64,000 nt of DNA, from positions 977,207 to 1,041,206 of the forward strand of contig JANEZZ010002758.1 in the NCBI GenBank assembly GCA_026122225.1. The letters are read 5' to 3'. The translations under genes and the position numbers were made by a program. The notes under the pieces were generated by a model. That model was not told the origin of the DNA, did no database searches, and saw only the letters and a program-made list of their open reading frames with translations. Each line of letters opens with the position of its first letter. Position 1 is the stretch's first letter. This stretch comes from Heloderma charlesbogerti. Its lineage: Eukaryota > Chordata > Lepidosauria > Squamata > Helodermatidae. Below, piece after piece: positions 46,243 through 56,913 of this stretch.

Positions 46243-46343
46243 CAGCCTTTCCCAACCTGGTGCCCTGCAGATGTGTTGAACTACAACTTCCATCATCCAC
46301 AGGCAGCATGGCCATCTGGAGGGCACCAGGCTGGGGAAGGATG
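46243..46343. mobile_element. Foldback hAT-like element with an 8-bp TSD (7/8)
   Basis: Ends are CAGCCTTTCCCAACCTGG and CCAGGCTGGGGAAGGATG. Flanking 8-mers are CTCCAACC (46235-46242) and CTCCAAAC (46344-46351). Confidence 0.8.
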
Positions 46344-47162
46344 CTCCAAACCCTGGTGTGAAACGAGGGATTGACTCATCTTGTTTTTGCCATGAGAGGG
46401 GTGTGCGCGTGTGTCTGTCTCTGCCACCCACCATAAAATGAGAGATACCCCCTTCCTTCAAGTGCACTCATCAGAAAACTCTGGGAAGGAGGTCTCTCAG
46501 CCATTATAGGGTTACTAGAAGGAGATTTATGCTTACCACTGGCAACTTGCTGACTGCATTTTTGGGCCGTTACAGGGCAAAACAGTGGGCTTCTATGTCT
46601 CTTCTGGGTGAGGCTCAGCTTGAGTTAGTTCTCTGGTATCATGCAAATATCATTCCAATTACGTATTACCAGAAGGTGGTGCAGTGTTGGAGAAGCAGAG
46701 AGCATGAACACTGCCCTCCCCAACAAAGCAAAACAACCCCCCCCCCGAAGAAAACACTTCTCAAAAGGTTGTGCAGGAAAGTGGATTACTGTGGCAATAG
46801 ACACCAGATCACTTTAACTTATTAAAAACCACTCCCCTAGGTAGTGATAGAGCAGGAGTCTTCTGCCTTTTAAAAAGTGAGCAGAAATGTTAAACTAAGA
46901 AAATACACTTTAAAAGGTACTTTTCAAAATGGTGTGGGCATGGAAGAAGGGAAGGAGTGTCTTGCTACTCAGCAGTGATGTCACAAGTACTAGCCAATAG
47001 GTGCTGCTTACGAAGACACTTTCATAATCGCAGGACAAAAAAGTGGTGTAGTTCCTCCTTGACCTCCATGCTTCCGACCCACCTTCAAGGGCAGCCAGCG
47101 TATTACTACTGTTATGCAAATGGGTCCAAGCATGCGTTTAAAGCAACGTAGACGCCACGTAC

Positions 47163-47218
47163 CTTCTCTCGTCATGTCTGTAGGACGTGGAGCTCCGCCC
47201 GCTGGTCCAAATGAACAT
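47163..47218 (-). CDS. KCNMB2: KCNMB2 coding exon 1 (start codon, N-terminal inactivation segment)
   Basis: This exon starts with ATG at 47218 and encodes 18 residues plus two bases of an Arg codon. The peptide begins MFIW, the hydrophobic N-terminus that, in the known beta-2 subunit, forms the ball that plugs and inactivates the BK channel pore from the cytoplasm. It continues with a Ser/Arg-rich linker ending YRHDER. The donor on the minus strand is AG|GTACGT (GT at 47162-47161), and the split codon is completed by the first base of exon 2 (AG+A = Arg). In-frame sequence before the ATG is not recognisable protein and is taken as 5' UTR. A pyrimidine-rich CCTCCAG about 50 bp upstream could be the acceptor of a non-coding leader exon, but this is uncertain. 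Identity rests on recognition of the family sequence and the clean join to exon 2. Confidence 0.93.
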
Positions 47219-48420
47219 CTTAGAGGATTGATCCCCGCTGCCTCTCCTTACCGTGGAGGTCCTGGAGGGATGGCGGTAAGACCTACGAGGAAACGGATAG
47301 CCTTCATCACACTGTGCTGGAAACCTGCCAGGCCACATGACATCCGTCAAACTCAAGTGCCTAATCCCGATTGGCTCGTCAGACACATGGCAGGCCCTGC
47401 TCCATGGAGGGTGGCATTTAGATGATTCCAGGTGATATGCAAACCAAAGGAGATGACCTTTCTTTTTCCTTCCGAGAGGTTCAGTTGACATTAAATGATC
47501 TCCAGCAATTCTTCTTTTGTTTCTTTTTCCTCCCCCACTCCCCAACTCAGACTTAACAAAACCTCATTTCGCTGCTTTCTCAAGTGCGGGCTTTTATTTA
47601 TTTCTCTGGCATAGCAAGCCCAGTCACGGTTAAATAAGCCTCCTGAACATTTCACTCCTCTGAGTTGTCTTTGCAGGCCTTTCCTCTCCCTGCTGCTTCC
47701 TGACAGGAGCCTCTGTTTGCTCCAAGCAACCAAAAGATTTCCAACAATTACATTGAGTCCGCTGTGTATTTCGAATGCACTCATCTGTTACCAAACCTGT
47801 GGTTAAATTTAAACCGCGGTTAAAGTCCACCTTCTGGATGGCCCTCTGATTGGCGCTGCTTTGTGGTGAGGGCAGGACGGGGTGGGGGAGGTAAGAACAC
47901 CTTGACCAGGTGCTCCATGACTACTGGAGGGAGATGTTGTCTGTGACGCCTCTTAGGTAAACGTTAAAGGTAGTTTGTTTCCCTCTGTTGCCCCCTAACC
48001 ACATCTCCGTACGTTCTGACATTTCACAAAGGAAAAGAAGGACACTTCTGTGTCCTTGTAAGTCTCCTGCGCTCCCACTAAGGATGACTAATCCTAATCT
48101 CTACCCGGCCCTTCCGTCTTTGCCAGCTGTTCTTTTACTCCAGAGTTGCTTTTTTTGCAGTGGCTTCTGCAACGAGGCATTTACATAAACTGACTCCAAC
48201 AGTGCACTTTTATTACAACCGAAGACGCTTAAAACTGTGTAATATAATAAATAATAAATAAAATTAATTCAGACTTCTTAGCTTGCTCTTCGATTAAAAA
48301 AACCAAATATCTGTAGAGAGAAAGGTATTCGCAGCTGTTTATATAGAGTTTACATAACCTGCATATGCCTTTTGCTCTCCAGATTTTTTTTTTAACCAAA
48401 AGCAGACTCAGAAGTCTGAT

Positions 48421-48600
48421 TTTATTTTATTTATTTATTTCATTTATATCCTGCCTTTCCTCCCAGGAGATCAAGGTGGAGTGCAGGGTCCTCCTCCCAT
48501 TTTATCCTCACAACAACCCTGTGAGGTAGGTTAGGCTGAGTGTTGGGGACTGGCTCAAGGTCACCCAGAGAGCTCCATGCACACATATTACTAGGCCTGT
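48421..48600 (-). mobile_element. tRNA-derived SINE, minus strand, 5'-truncated
   Basis: It shows the TTTATTTATTT tail, CATTTATATCCTGCCTTTCC, the TTTTATCCTCACAACAACCCTGTGAGG block and the GGTCACCCAGAGAG block. The tRNA-like head is missing. Confidence 0.82.
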
Positions 48601-48754
48601 GCCCATGGGTCCCCCCCTCAAGTTTATTTTCCAGGGCCCTGGATCTATTCCCCAGACCTCTAAGTCTCCATTAGTGCCGTGGAATGTCCTTTTCCCAGCT
48701 TAGCTGCCATGCAGGGGGCAATTTTCAAGGGGGATTGCTGGAGGGGAGGGAAGG

Positions 48755-48808
48755 GATGTTGCAGCATGTGGGGAGGAGAACCCTCTCCTCCCCACATGCT
48801 GCAACATC
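48755..48808. repeat. Perfect 25-bp inverted repeat with a 4-base loop
   Basis: GATGTTGCAGCATGTGGGGA... (48755-48779) is exactly inverted at 48784-48808, around the loop ACCC. It was not assigned to any repeat family. It may be the centre of an old foldback element. Confidence 0.85.
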
Positions 48809-49228
48809 TCCCACCCCCCCGTATGGGAATTAAGCTTTACAAAATATCTTCCAACTAGAACCAGTGGGAGTTTTTTTTTCTAAGCTTCATTGCCAGGTGG
48901 GGGTGGGGGTGTGGTTCAGGGGGATCACAGTTGGGGTGGGAAGATATAATTAACCCTCCCCTCACTGTGCACTGCCCCTCCCCCAAATCTCCCCATCCAC
49001 ATAGCAATTAAGTGTAGAAAAAAAGACCTGTCCATTGGTGTTAATGGAAAATTTGGGTTCTGAACCTTTTATGTGCCTAGCAATGCCCCCACCAAGTGGG
49101 AAATTTGAATCTGGGTCTCACCAGCCCTTGTCCCAACTGCCATGGCAGTGCCTTGAGGGAGGAGGGATAGGGTAAGGCAGGGGTGGGGAAGAGAGGGAAG
49201 GAGAGAGAAAAGGGGGTGTTAGAAAGAC

Positions 49229-49230
49229 AA

Positions 49231-49262
<32 letters not shown>
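49229..49262 (+). repeat. (CA)n microsatellite
   Basis: ACACACACAC run with one ACGC interruption. Confidence 0.92.
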
Positions 49263-49599
49263 AGAATGGGATGGCAGAGAGAAAAATTGTGTCCCTACCT
49301 ACCACTAGCATCCCGCCTTTGACAGATTAGCCCTGAGGGAATGTGGCCCCTGACAGAACAAAGGTTCCAAGTGGGAAAATCTCTTGGGCTGGCCTTGAGA
49401 TTAAGCACAGGAATGGAGGAGAGGGGGAAGGACTGCCCACCTCTTTCCCCTCTGGCTGTTTGCTCCCTCAAAGTCCCCCCCCCTGACTATTCCACCCACA
49501 GGGAAACAGATACTGGTACCAATATATTTTCTCAAGTGGGAAATTTTGGCTCCACTCTTTGGTCTGGTCCAGCTCAACCCTTCTCATGTTCTGAGAGAA

Positions 49600-50132
49600 G
49601 GTTACAACAGCCGGGATTGTTTAGCTTGGAAAAAAGGAGGGTAAGGGGAGACATGATAGAAGTTTATACAATGTTGTGGAGAATGTGGATAGGGAGACAT
49701 TTTTCTCCCTCTCTCAAAATACTAGAAGCCGGGGTCATCCTCTGAAGCTGATTGGTGGGAGATTCAGGACAGATTCAGGACAAAGAAGGACTTCACACAG
49801 CCCATAGTCAAACTATGGAATTCGCTACCATAGGATGAGGTGATGGCCACCAATGTGGATGATGTAAAAGGGGGTTGGACAAATTCCTGGAGGAAAAGGC
49901 TATCAATGGCCACTAGTCTTGATGGCTCTGTGCTACCTCCAGTACCAGAGGCAGTGAGCCTATGGACACCAGTTGCTGGGGAACATGGGTGGGAGGGTGC
50001 TGCTGCACTCATGCCCTGCTTGTGGGTTCCTGGTCAACAGCTGGTTGGCCACTGTGTGAACAGAACGCTGGACTAGATGGACCCTTAGTCTGATCCAGCA
50101 TGGCTCTTCTTATGTCCTTATGTTCCTATGAG
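49600..50132 (+). mobile_element. CR1 LINE 3' end
   Basis: It has the same order as the 41765 copy, from GGGTAAGGGGAGACATGATAGAAG to GGCTCTTCTTATGTCCTTATGTTCC. The internal TCAGGACAGAT is duplicated. Confidence 0.86.
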
Positions 50133-50619
50133 GAGTCACCATAATCTTAGAAATAGGAGGGCTGTTTCCCCTCTGCTCAGTTAATTCCCAGCTACATTCT
50201 GCTGTTGTTCTCCTTATTTCTCATAATAGTGTCTCAATGTTCACTTTATCCCACTCTCTGCTCTGTGCCTCCTTTTGTGCCCCCCTCCCAGTGCCCTGTA
50301 CAACTTCCCACTTTGATTCTGCCAAGCACAAAGCTGCCTTTTCTGAACCTGAATCTTCCATTAATCCTACCACCACAAAACCAACAACTTCCATAAAGAA
50401 ACCCCAAAGCTGATCTGCTGCTTCAAACATTTTCCTTTCGTGGCATTGAGGCTCCTTCTCACAAACAGCTTATACCTCACAACAAAGGCTCTGAAGATCT
50501 CCCACAATAATTTCAGAACCACATGCCCCTGATAACAGGCGGCTCCAAGACACCATTTTAAAGAGGACAGTGCTTCAGATGAATGAAATATTAGATCCTG
50601 ATATCTGAAGCATTACAAT

Positions 50620-50839
50620 CAGTGGAGGCTGGTGGTTCTGATTTCTGTGAGACTGTGAATCTATTCTGAGTTTCGGTCAGAACCAGCCAGAACTCTAAAG
50701 GAGCTATCCAAGGTGCTGAATGTATTTTGGGGCTAGGGGTCATTACCTTGGATAGCTGCTTTAGAGTTCTGTCTGGTTCTGACCGAAACCCAGAATACAT
50801 TCACAGTCCCACCGAAATCAGAACCACCAGCCTCCACTG
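50620..50839. mobile_element. Complete foldback element, CAGTGGAGGCTGGTGG type
   Basis: The element is 220 bp and almost entirely two inverted arms of about 95-100 bp. Ends are CAGTGGAGGCTGGTGGTTCTG and CAGAACCACCAGCCTCCACTG, with a centre around 50730. Flanking 8-mers ATTACAAT and GTTACAGT match at 6/8 with transitions, suggesting an old hAT-type TSD. A single arm is seen at 195-285. Confidence 0.8.
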
Positions 50840-50870
50840 GTTACAGTCTTTGGATTTTTCAGATGATGAA

Positions 50871-51118
50871 CCAGTGTGGTGTAGTGGGGACAGTGTTGGA
50901 CTGGGAGCTGGAAGATCCAGGTTCTAGTCCCCACTAGGCCATGGAAGCTCATTGGGTGACTTTGGTCCAGTCACTGACTCTCAACCCAACTTACTTCACA
51001 GGATTGTTGTGAGGATAAAATGGAGAAGAGGAGGATTATGTATGTGTTCCTTGGAGGAAAACAGGTGGGATATAAATGCAATAAACAAACAAACACAAAC
51101 AAACAAATAAATAAAGTG
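50871..51118 (+). mobile_element. tRNA-derived SINE, complete copy
   Basis: The A box is GGTGTAGTGGGG. The B box is GGTTCTAGTCC at 50920-50930. The conserved body ends GGTGGGATATAAATGCAATAAACAAAC, followed by a (AAAC)n/(AAAT)n tail. The best-preserved copy of this SINE in the window. Confidence 0.88.
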
Positions 51119-51571
51119 ACTTTATCAAATCAGGCCATATCTGTTTTTATTCTGTTGTGTTTATTTATGTTAGCAATATACACCTGCCTAATCAATTAAA
51201 CATTCTCTAGGCACCTTACAAAAAGTAAATGCATTATTTAACAGAGACAATTAAGACATTATAAAACATCATTCCCTCTATTTCTGATGTTCAGGAGTGA
51301 GTGCCGTCATTGTTTATGTAACCAAGATGGCACCATCCATGCAAACATGGGAGGTATCAGCAGTCTTGGGGACCCTCAGGTTTGGCAGAAGTACAAAAAC
51401 AAACATTCACTAGTTTGTACTAGTGGCCACTAGTACCCCCTCCTGCCCTAGGAGAACTAAAGCTGCAATCCTAATCACACTTACAAGGGAGTAAGCCCCA
51501 TTGAACACAATAGAAATAGAAGGTTCTTCTAGATGGAACCTGAAATGGCATAAAAAAAGGAGATGACATAG

Positions 51572-52078
51572 ATAACCTGGAAAAAAGGAGGGTAAGGGGA
51601 GACATGATAGAGGTCTACAGAATTATGCATGGTGTGGAGAATGTGGATAGGGAGACATTTTTCCCCCTCTCTCACAATACTAGAGGCTGGGGTCATCCTA
51701 TGAAGCTGATTGATGGGAGATTGAGGACAGATAAAAGGAAGGGCTTCTTCACACAATGCATAGTTAAACTAAGGGGTTCGCTGCCACAGGATGTGGAGAT
51801 GGTTGCCAATTTGGATGGCTTTAAAAGGGGGTCGGACAAGTTCCTGGAGGAAAAGGCTATCAATGGCTACTGGTCTTGATGGCTATGTGCTACCTCCAGT
51901 ACCAGAGGCAGTGAGCCTATGTATACCAGTTGCTGGGGAACATGGGTGGGAGGGTGCTGTTGTGCTCATGCCCTGCTTGTGGGTTCCTGGTCGACAGCTG
52001 GTTGGCCACTGTGTGAATAGAATGCTGGACTAGATGGACCCTTGGTCTGATCCAGCAGGGCTCTTCTTACGTTCTTAA
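51572..52078 (+). mobile_element. CR1 LINE 3' end
   Basis: It runs from GGAAAAAAGGAGGGTAAGGGG to GGCTCTTCTTACGTTCTTA and is very similar to 49600-50132. It is followed directly by the small foldback element at 52085. Confidence 0.88.
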
Positions 52079-52084
52079 CTGACT

Positions 52085-52203
52085 TAGGGCACAATCCTAT
52101 GGCTGTTTAGACAGAAAAACGTCCTACAACTCCCAGCATTCCCCAGCCAGTCATGCTGTTGTAGGACTTTTTTCAGTCTAAACAGCCATAGGATTGCGCC
52201 CTA
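52085..52203. mobile_element. Small foldback element, TAGGGCACAATCC type
   Basis: The arms TAGGGCACAATCCTATGGCTGTTTAGAC and GTCTAAACAGCCATAGGATTGCGCCCTA are a near-perfect inverted pair. They continue inward to GTCCTACAAC and GTTGTAGGAC. Flanking 8-mers AACTGACT and AATTGACA match at 6/8. It lies directly after a CR1 3' end. Confidence 0.75.
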
Positions 52204-55200
52204 AATTGACATAGTTAGATTTAGAGAACTGGGTTGGTGAAACATCCTTCTCGGAGAAAATGGAATGTATTAATTAGAAACAGGAATCAAGTTATGGGAC
52301 AAGATATGTCATTAAGGTCCATTACTCTTTTGTGAATTTATATTACCTGTAAAAATCTAAACATCGCAAATATTTTTTAAGTGTGATAACTGAAGAAAAA
52401 TGAATTTAAAAGGAAGAACCTGGGCTCTTTGGACTTTCCTTCTGGTGCTTCAGGGCCAATTACACTTTGCATTGAATGCGTCATTTGGCCATGCACATTT
52501 GTTCCTTCAGTTTTAAATCAAACCTGCGAGATTAGGATTGGGACTACAGTGTGGATGGAAGATTGCTTTTTTTATCCCTTTATGCCACAGTTCCAATAAC
52601 TCCATTTGCGATTTGCATCAGGAGGGCCCTGCCATTTGCCCCCATAGCAGCTTTTTAAATTTTCCCAGGAAGGGGTGAGAGGAAAGGGTTAAAAACTGCC
52701 TACCTGTGCTGCAGTCTTGATTCTGCTCATGCCTCCCCCCACTCAACTGCTATTTAAAGTAACAGACACACAAGGCCAAGCTACAAAGCATTTAACATAA
52801 TGTGTACATTGGGCCTTAACTGTGGACTACATCGCCTATTGAGATCGGGCTGTATTTTCTTTCATACACCCCACTGCCCTGATTGGTAGGAAGTTCTCAA
52901 ATGAAAGCTCTGGAGACTTTGTGTAATATTTATTTACAAATACTCTGGTTGAACATGGTGGAGCAGGTAAGTCTGCAAAGCAGCATCAGTTTCCCAGAAC
53001 CCATGCTCTTCCCAGGCTATCCCTTGCCAGTCAGCTGCAAAAAGTCAGATGTGTTTCTCTGGATACACACCAACTCTAACCATTTGTTTCTTTCCAGCTC
53101 CCACCCAAACAGAAGAGATATGGTCAGAAACTAGTAGCCACCAGCCATCACTATTCCATTCACTAGCCATCCATGTCCCATCCACCAGTGATTGTTTGAG
53201 AAGCATCTTCAGCTATTAAGCAAAACAAAAGTCTACCCCCAAGAAGATGCTTTCAACTATGTTATACTTTACTTGTTCTCCTTCACGCTTAGGAGCATCC
53301 GTATCCACCATAGCCAGCCACAGAGCATTGGTAGGATTGGAGTTGTGTGTGCCCTTAAACAATTTTCTCTGGAAGATTTAGGGTTAGGAAAATCAGGTGG
53401 TACAATCCTTCCCACGACTGTACCATTTCAGAACACAAGTATGGGATCTCTTAATTTCATGTTCTCCTGGGTACATCTGTCAGAAATGATACTGCAAAAA
53501 TGGTCTCAATATCACTACTTTCGTCAATGGATGAGTTGGTGAAGATTAGATGTTGTTGTTGTTATTATTATATTTATTTATACCCCGCCTTTCCCCCAAT
53601 ACTGGGACACAAGGCGGCTTACAAACATTAAACATGTACAATTAAAACATATGAAAATATACAAAAGTTAAAATATAATTAAACAACAATACAATTAAAA
53701 TCATATTAAAAACATTAAAACAGCATTTTAAAACAGCATTTTAGCAGCTTACCCCCAGGTTCAACTATGTCCAAAAGGCCTGCTGGAACAAGAATGTTTT
53801 AGCCTGCCTCTGGAAACACATCAAGGAGGGAGCCATCCTAGCTTCCCTGGGAAGGGCGTTCCGCAGCTGTGGGGCAGCCACTGAGAAGGCCCTCTCTTGG
53901 GTTCCCACCAAACGTGCCTTTGACAGTGGTGGGACTGAGAGAAGGGCCTCCCCAGAGGATCTCAAGACATGGGTAGGTTCATAAGGGAGGATACGGTCTT
54001 TCAGATAACCTGGACCGGAGCTATATAGGGCTTTATAGGTCATAGCCAGCACTTTGAATTGTGCCCAGAAACAGACTGGAAGCCAGTGAAGCTGTTTTAA
54101 GAAGGGAGTTGTATGCTCCCTGTAACCAGCTCCAGTCAACAGTCTGGCAGCAGCTCTTTGGACCAACTGCAGTTTCCAAACACTCTTCATAGGCAGCCCC
54201 ACGTAGAGCGCATTGCAGTAATCCAAACGGGATGTAACTAAGGCATGTGTCACCATGACCAGATCAGACATCTCCAGGAACGGGCGCAGTTGGCGCACTA
54301 GTTTTAACTGTGCAAAAGCATTCCTGGCCACTGCTGAAACCTGAGCATCTAGGCTTAGGGCTGAATACAGAAGCACCCCCAAACTGTGAATCTGAGTCTT
54401 CAGGGGGAGTGCAACCCCATCCAACACAGGCTGAATCCCTATTCCCTGATCTGCCTTTTGACTGACCAGGAGCACCTCTGTCTTATCTGGATTAAGCTTC
54501 AATTTGTTCTCCCTCATCCAGTCCACTACTGATGCCAAACACTGGTTAAGGACAGGAACAGCTTCCTTGGAATCTGGTGGAAAGGAATAGTAGAGCTGGG
54601 CGTCATCAGCATATTGGTGGCACCCAACTCCAATACGCCGGACACCTCTCCCAGCAGTTTCATGTAGATATTAAATAGCATGGGGGACAGAACAGAACCC
54701 TGAGGAACCCCACAAGCTAACAGCCATGGAGTCAAACAGGCATCCTTCAACACCACCTTCTGAGTTTGCCCCCCTAGGAAGGAATGGAGGTAAAACAGTA
54801 CCTCCAAGTCCCATCCCAGTGAGGCATCCTGGAAGAATACCATGGTTGATGGTATCAAATGCTGCTGAGAAGTCCAGCAGAACTAACAGGGTCACACTCC
54901 CCCTGTCCAGTTCCTGGCATAGGTCATCCACCAAGGCAATCAAAGCCATTTCCATCCCACACCCAGGCCTGAAACCAGATTGAAATGGATCAAGATAGTC
55001 CATTTCATCCAGGAACCCCTGGAGTTGGGAGGCCACCACATGCTTTAATACCTTGCCCCCAAATGGTACGTTAGGGACTGGACGATAGTTATCTAGTATG
55101 GTGGGATTCAGGGAAGGCTTCTTCAACAGAGGTCTCATAACTGCCTCCTTTAAGCATAATGGAACAATGCCTTGTTCCAGCGAGGGATTAGCCACTCCCG

Positions 55201-55516
55201 TTGTCCACTCAACCAGCCCTCCTCTGGCCTCTTTAATAAGCCAGGAGGGGCAAGGATCCAGCATACATGTGGTGGCTCTCACCGCTCCAAGGATCCTGTC
55301 CGCATCCTCGGGCTGCACAAATTTAAAAGAATCCATCAACACTGAACAAGCAGGGGCCAAAGTGACATCCACAGGATCTGCATCAACTACAGCATCCAAG
55401 TCAGAATGGATCCGAGCAATTTTATCAGCCAAGTGCTGGGCAAATTGTTCACAGCGGGCTGTCGAGTGGTCAGAATTTTCATCACATGGGCCAGGACATA
55501 GAAGTCCCTTGGCCAC

Positions 55517-56012
55517 TAGGGATGGGTGGATCACTTACCCCATTCTGGTTGCGGGGGTCCGCCGGGGGGGGAGGCGATCCGTCCCTCCCCCTGGAATCTT
55601 CCCTGGCTGGCTTTGCACTGCGGCAAGTCTGCAGAGCCGCCGGCTGGGTCCATCCGCAGCTGGACTTCTGTCTGCTGCCGGTCTGCGGACGCAAATGGCG
55701 TCTGGCGTAGCGGACGCCATTTGCATCCCTTCTCTTTGCCATGATAGGCTACGTAAATATTTATGTAGACTATCACGACAAAGAGAAGGGATGTAAATGG
55801 CATCCGCTAAGCCGGATGCCATTTTCTTCTGCAGACTGTCAGTGGACGGCAGTGGACAGACCGGACCTGGCCGGTGGCAGGTAGGATCTGTTCCGGGGCA
55901 ACTTTGCAGGGTGGCGGAGGTAGGTGGTCTGTTCCGCCACGGACTCTCAGGGGCTGGATTCTTCCGAATCCGGCCTCATTGGGGTCCATGGCGGAATTCT
56001 CTAACATCCCTA
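55517..56012 (+). mobile_element. Palindromic hAT-like element, copy 3 (496 bp), inside the L2 LINE
   Basis: Termini are TAGGGATGGGTGG and AACATCCCTA. Flanking 8-mers TTGGCCAC and CTGGCCAC match at 7/8. The left end has ACTTAC (55533-55538), an outward GTAAGT. The right end has CAG|GTAGGA at about 55881, a weakened version. The core is a short palindrome (55690-55827) centred on AAATATTT. The L2 reading continues on both sides, so the insertion post-dates the L2. Confidence 0.88.
55690..55827. repeat. Composite palindrome core of hAT copy 3
   Basis: The axis is at 55758-55759 in ACGTAAATATTTATGT. Outward modules are GATAGGCT/AGACTATC, TTTGCC/GACAAA, AGAGAAGGGATG and GCAAATGGCGTC...GACGCCATTTGC-type palindromes. 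Confidence 0.85.
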
Positions 56013-56913
56013 CTGGCCACTCGAAACAGCTCTGCTGGCCGGCTCCCTGCAGATGCAATGGTGGCAGAAAAGAAATACTTCTTAACTGCCCTCACTGCCA
56101 CGGAGTAGGCTTTCAGATAAGCTCTAGCCTGTGTTCGATCGGACTCGTTCCGAATTTTCTGCCAATGTCACTCTAGTCTCCGTCTCGTTCACTTCATCGC
56201 CACCAGTTCCATGCAGGTCTGGCTCCACTCTGTGAGACGGGACGCTCAGGAGCGATTGTGTCTACGGCCTGGCCATTCCCCTATTCCAGAGATCAGCCAG
56301 GGCTTCGACAGGATCGCCTGTCGAGGCAGCAGGAAAATCCCCAAAAGCCATCAGGAAACCATCCAGATCCATCAGCCTCCTGGGGTGGACCAAATTAATC
56401 GGTCTCCCACCCCTGCAGAGGCACTGAGTTCCAGTGAGTCTAAACCCCACCAGGTAGTGATCTACCCATGACAACGGAACAACAGAAACTTCCTCCACAC
56501 CCAGATCACCGTCATCAAGCCCAGCATAGAAAACTAGGTCTAGAGTGTGACCTGCTGTATGAGTGGAGCCAGAAACCACTTGGGACAGACCCATGATCCT
56601 CATGGAGGACATGAAGTCCTGAGCCGCTCCCGACAGGGCAGCCTCAGCATGGATGTTGAAGTCTTCCAGCAGAACAAGCCGAGGGGACTCCATCACCGCT
56701 GCTGAGATCACCCCGGCTAGCTCAGGAAGGGAGACTGTTGAGCAGCGGGGTGGGCAGTAAACCAACAGAATCCCTTTTCTGTCCTGAGCACCCACTTTTA
56801 AATATACACACTCAAACCCAGTAGACTGTGGGCCAGGGCACCTGGTGAGGGGGATAGAATCACAATAGACCACTGCAACTCCGCCCCCCCCCCCAGGTCT
56901 AGCCAGTTGTTCT

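Larger units (their letters stand above)
36057..47162 (-). other. KCNMB2: KCNMB2 intron 1 (11.1 kb)
   Basis: The intron is bounded by donor GTACGT at 47162 and acceptor CCTCAG ending at 36057 on the minus strand. It holds L2 and CR1 fragments, GC-rich inverted-end elements (37.4-38.9 kb), palindromic hAT copy 2 and a foldback hAT. Unassigned stretches are 36061-36380, 37190-37440, 39270-40640, 41040-41585, 43175-43480, 43870-44690, 45360-46240 and 46350-47160. Nothing in them looks like a coding exon. Confidence 0.85.
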
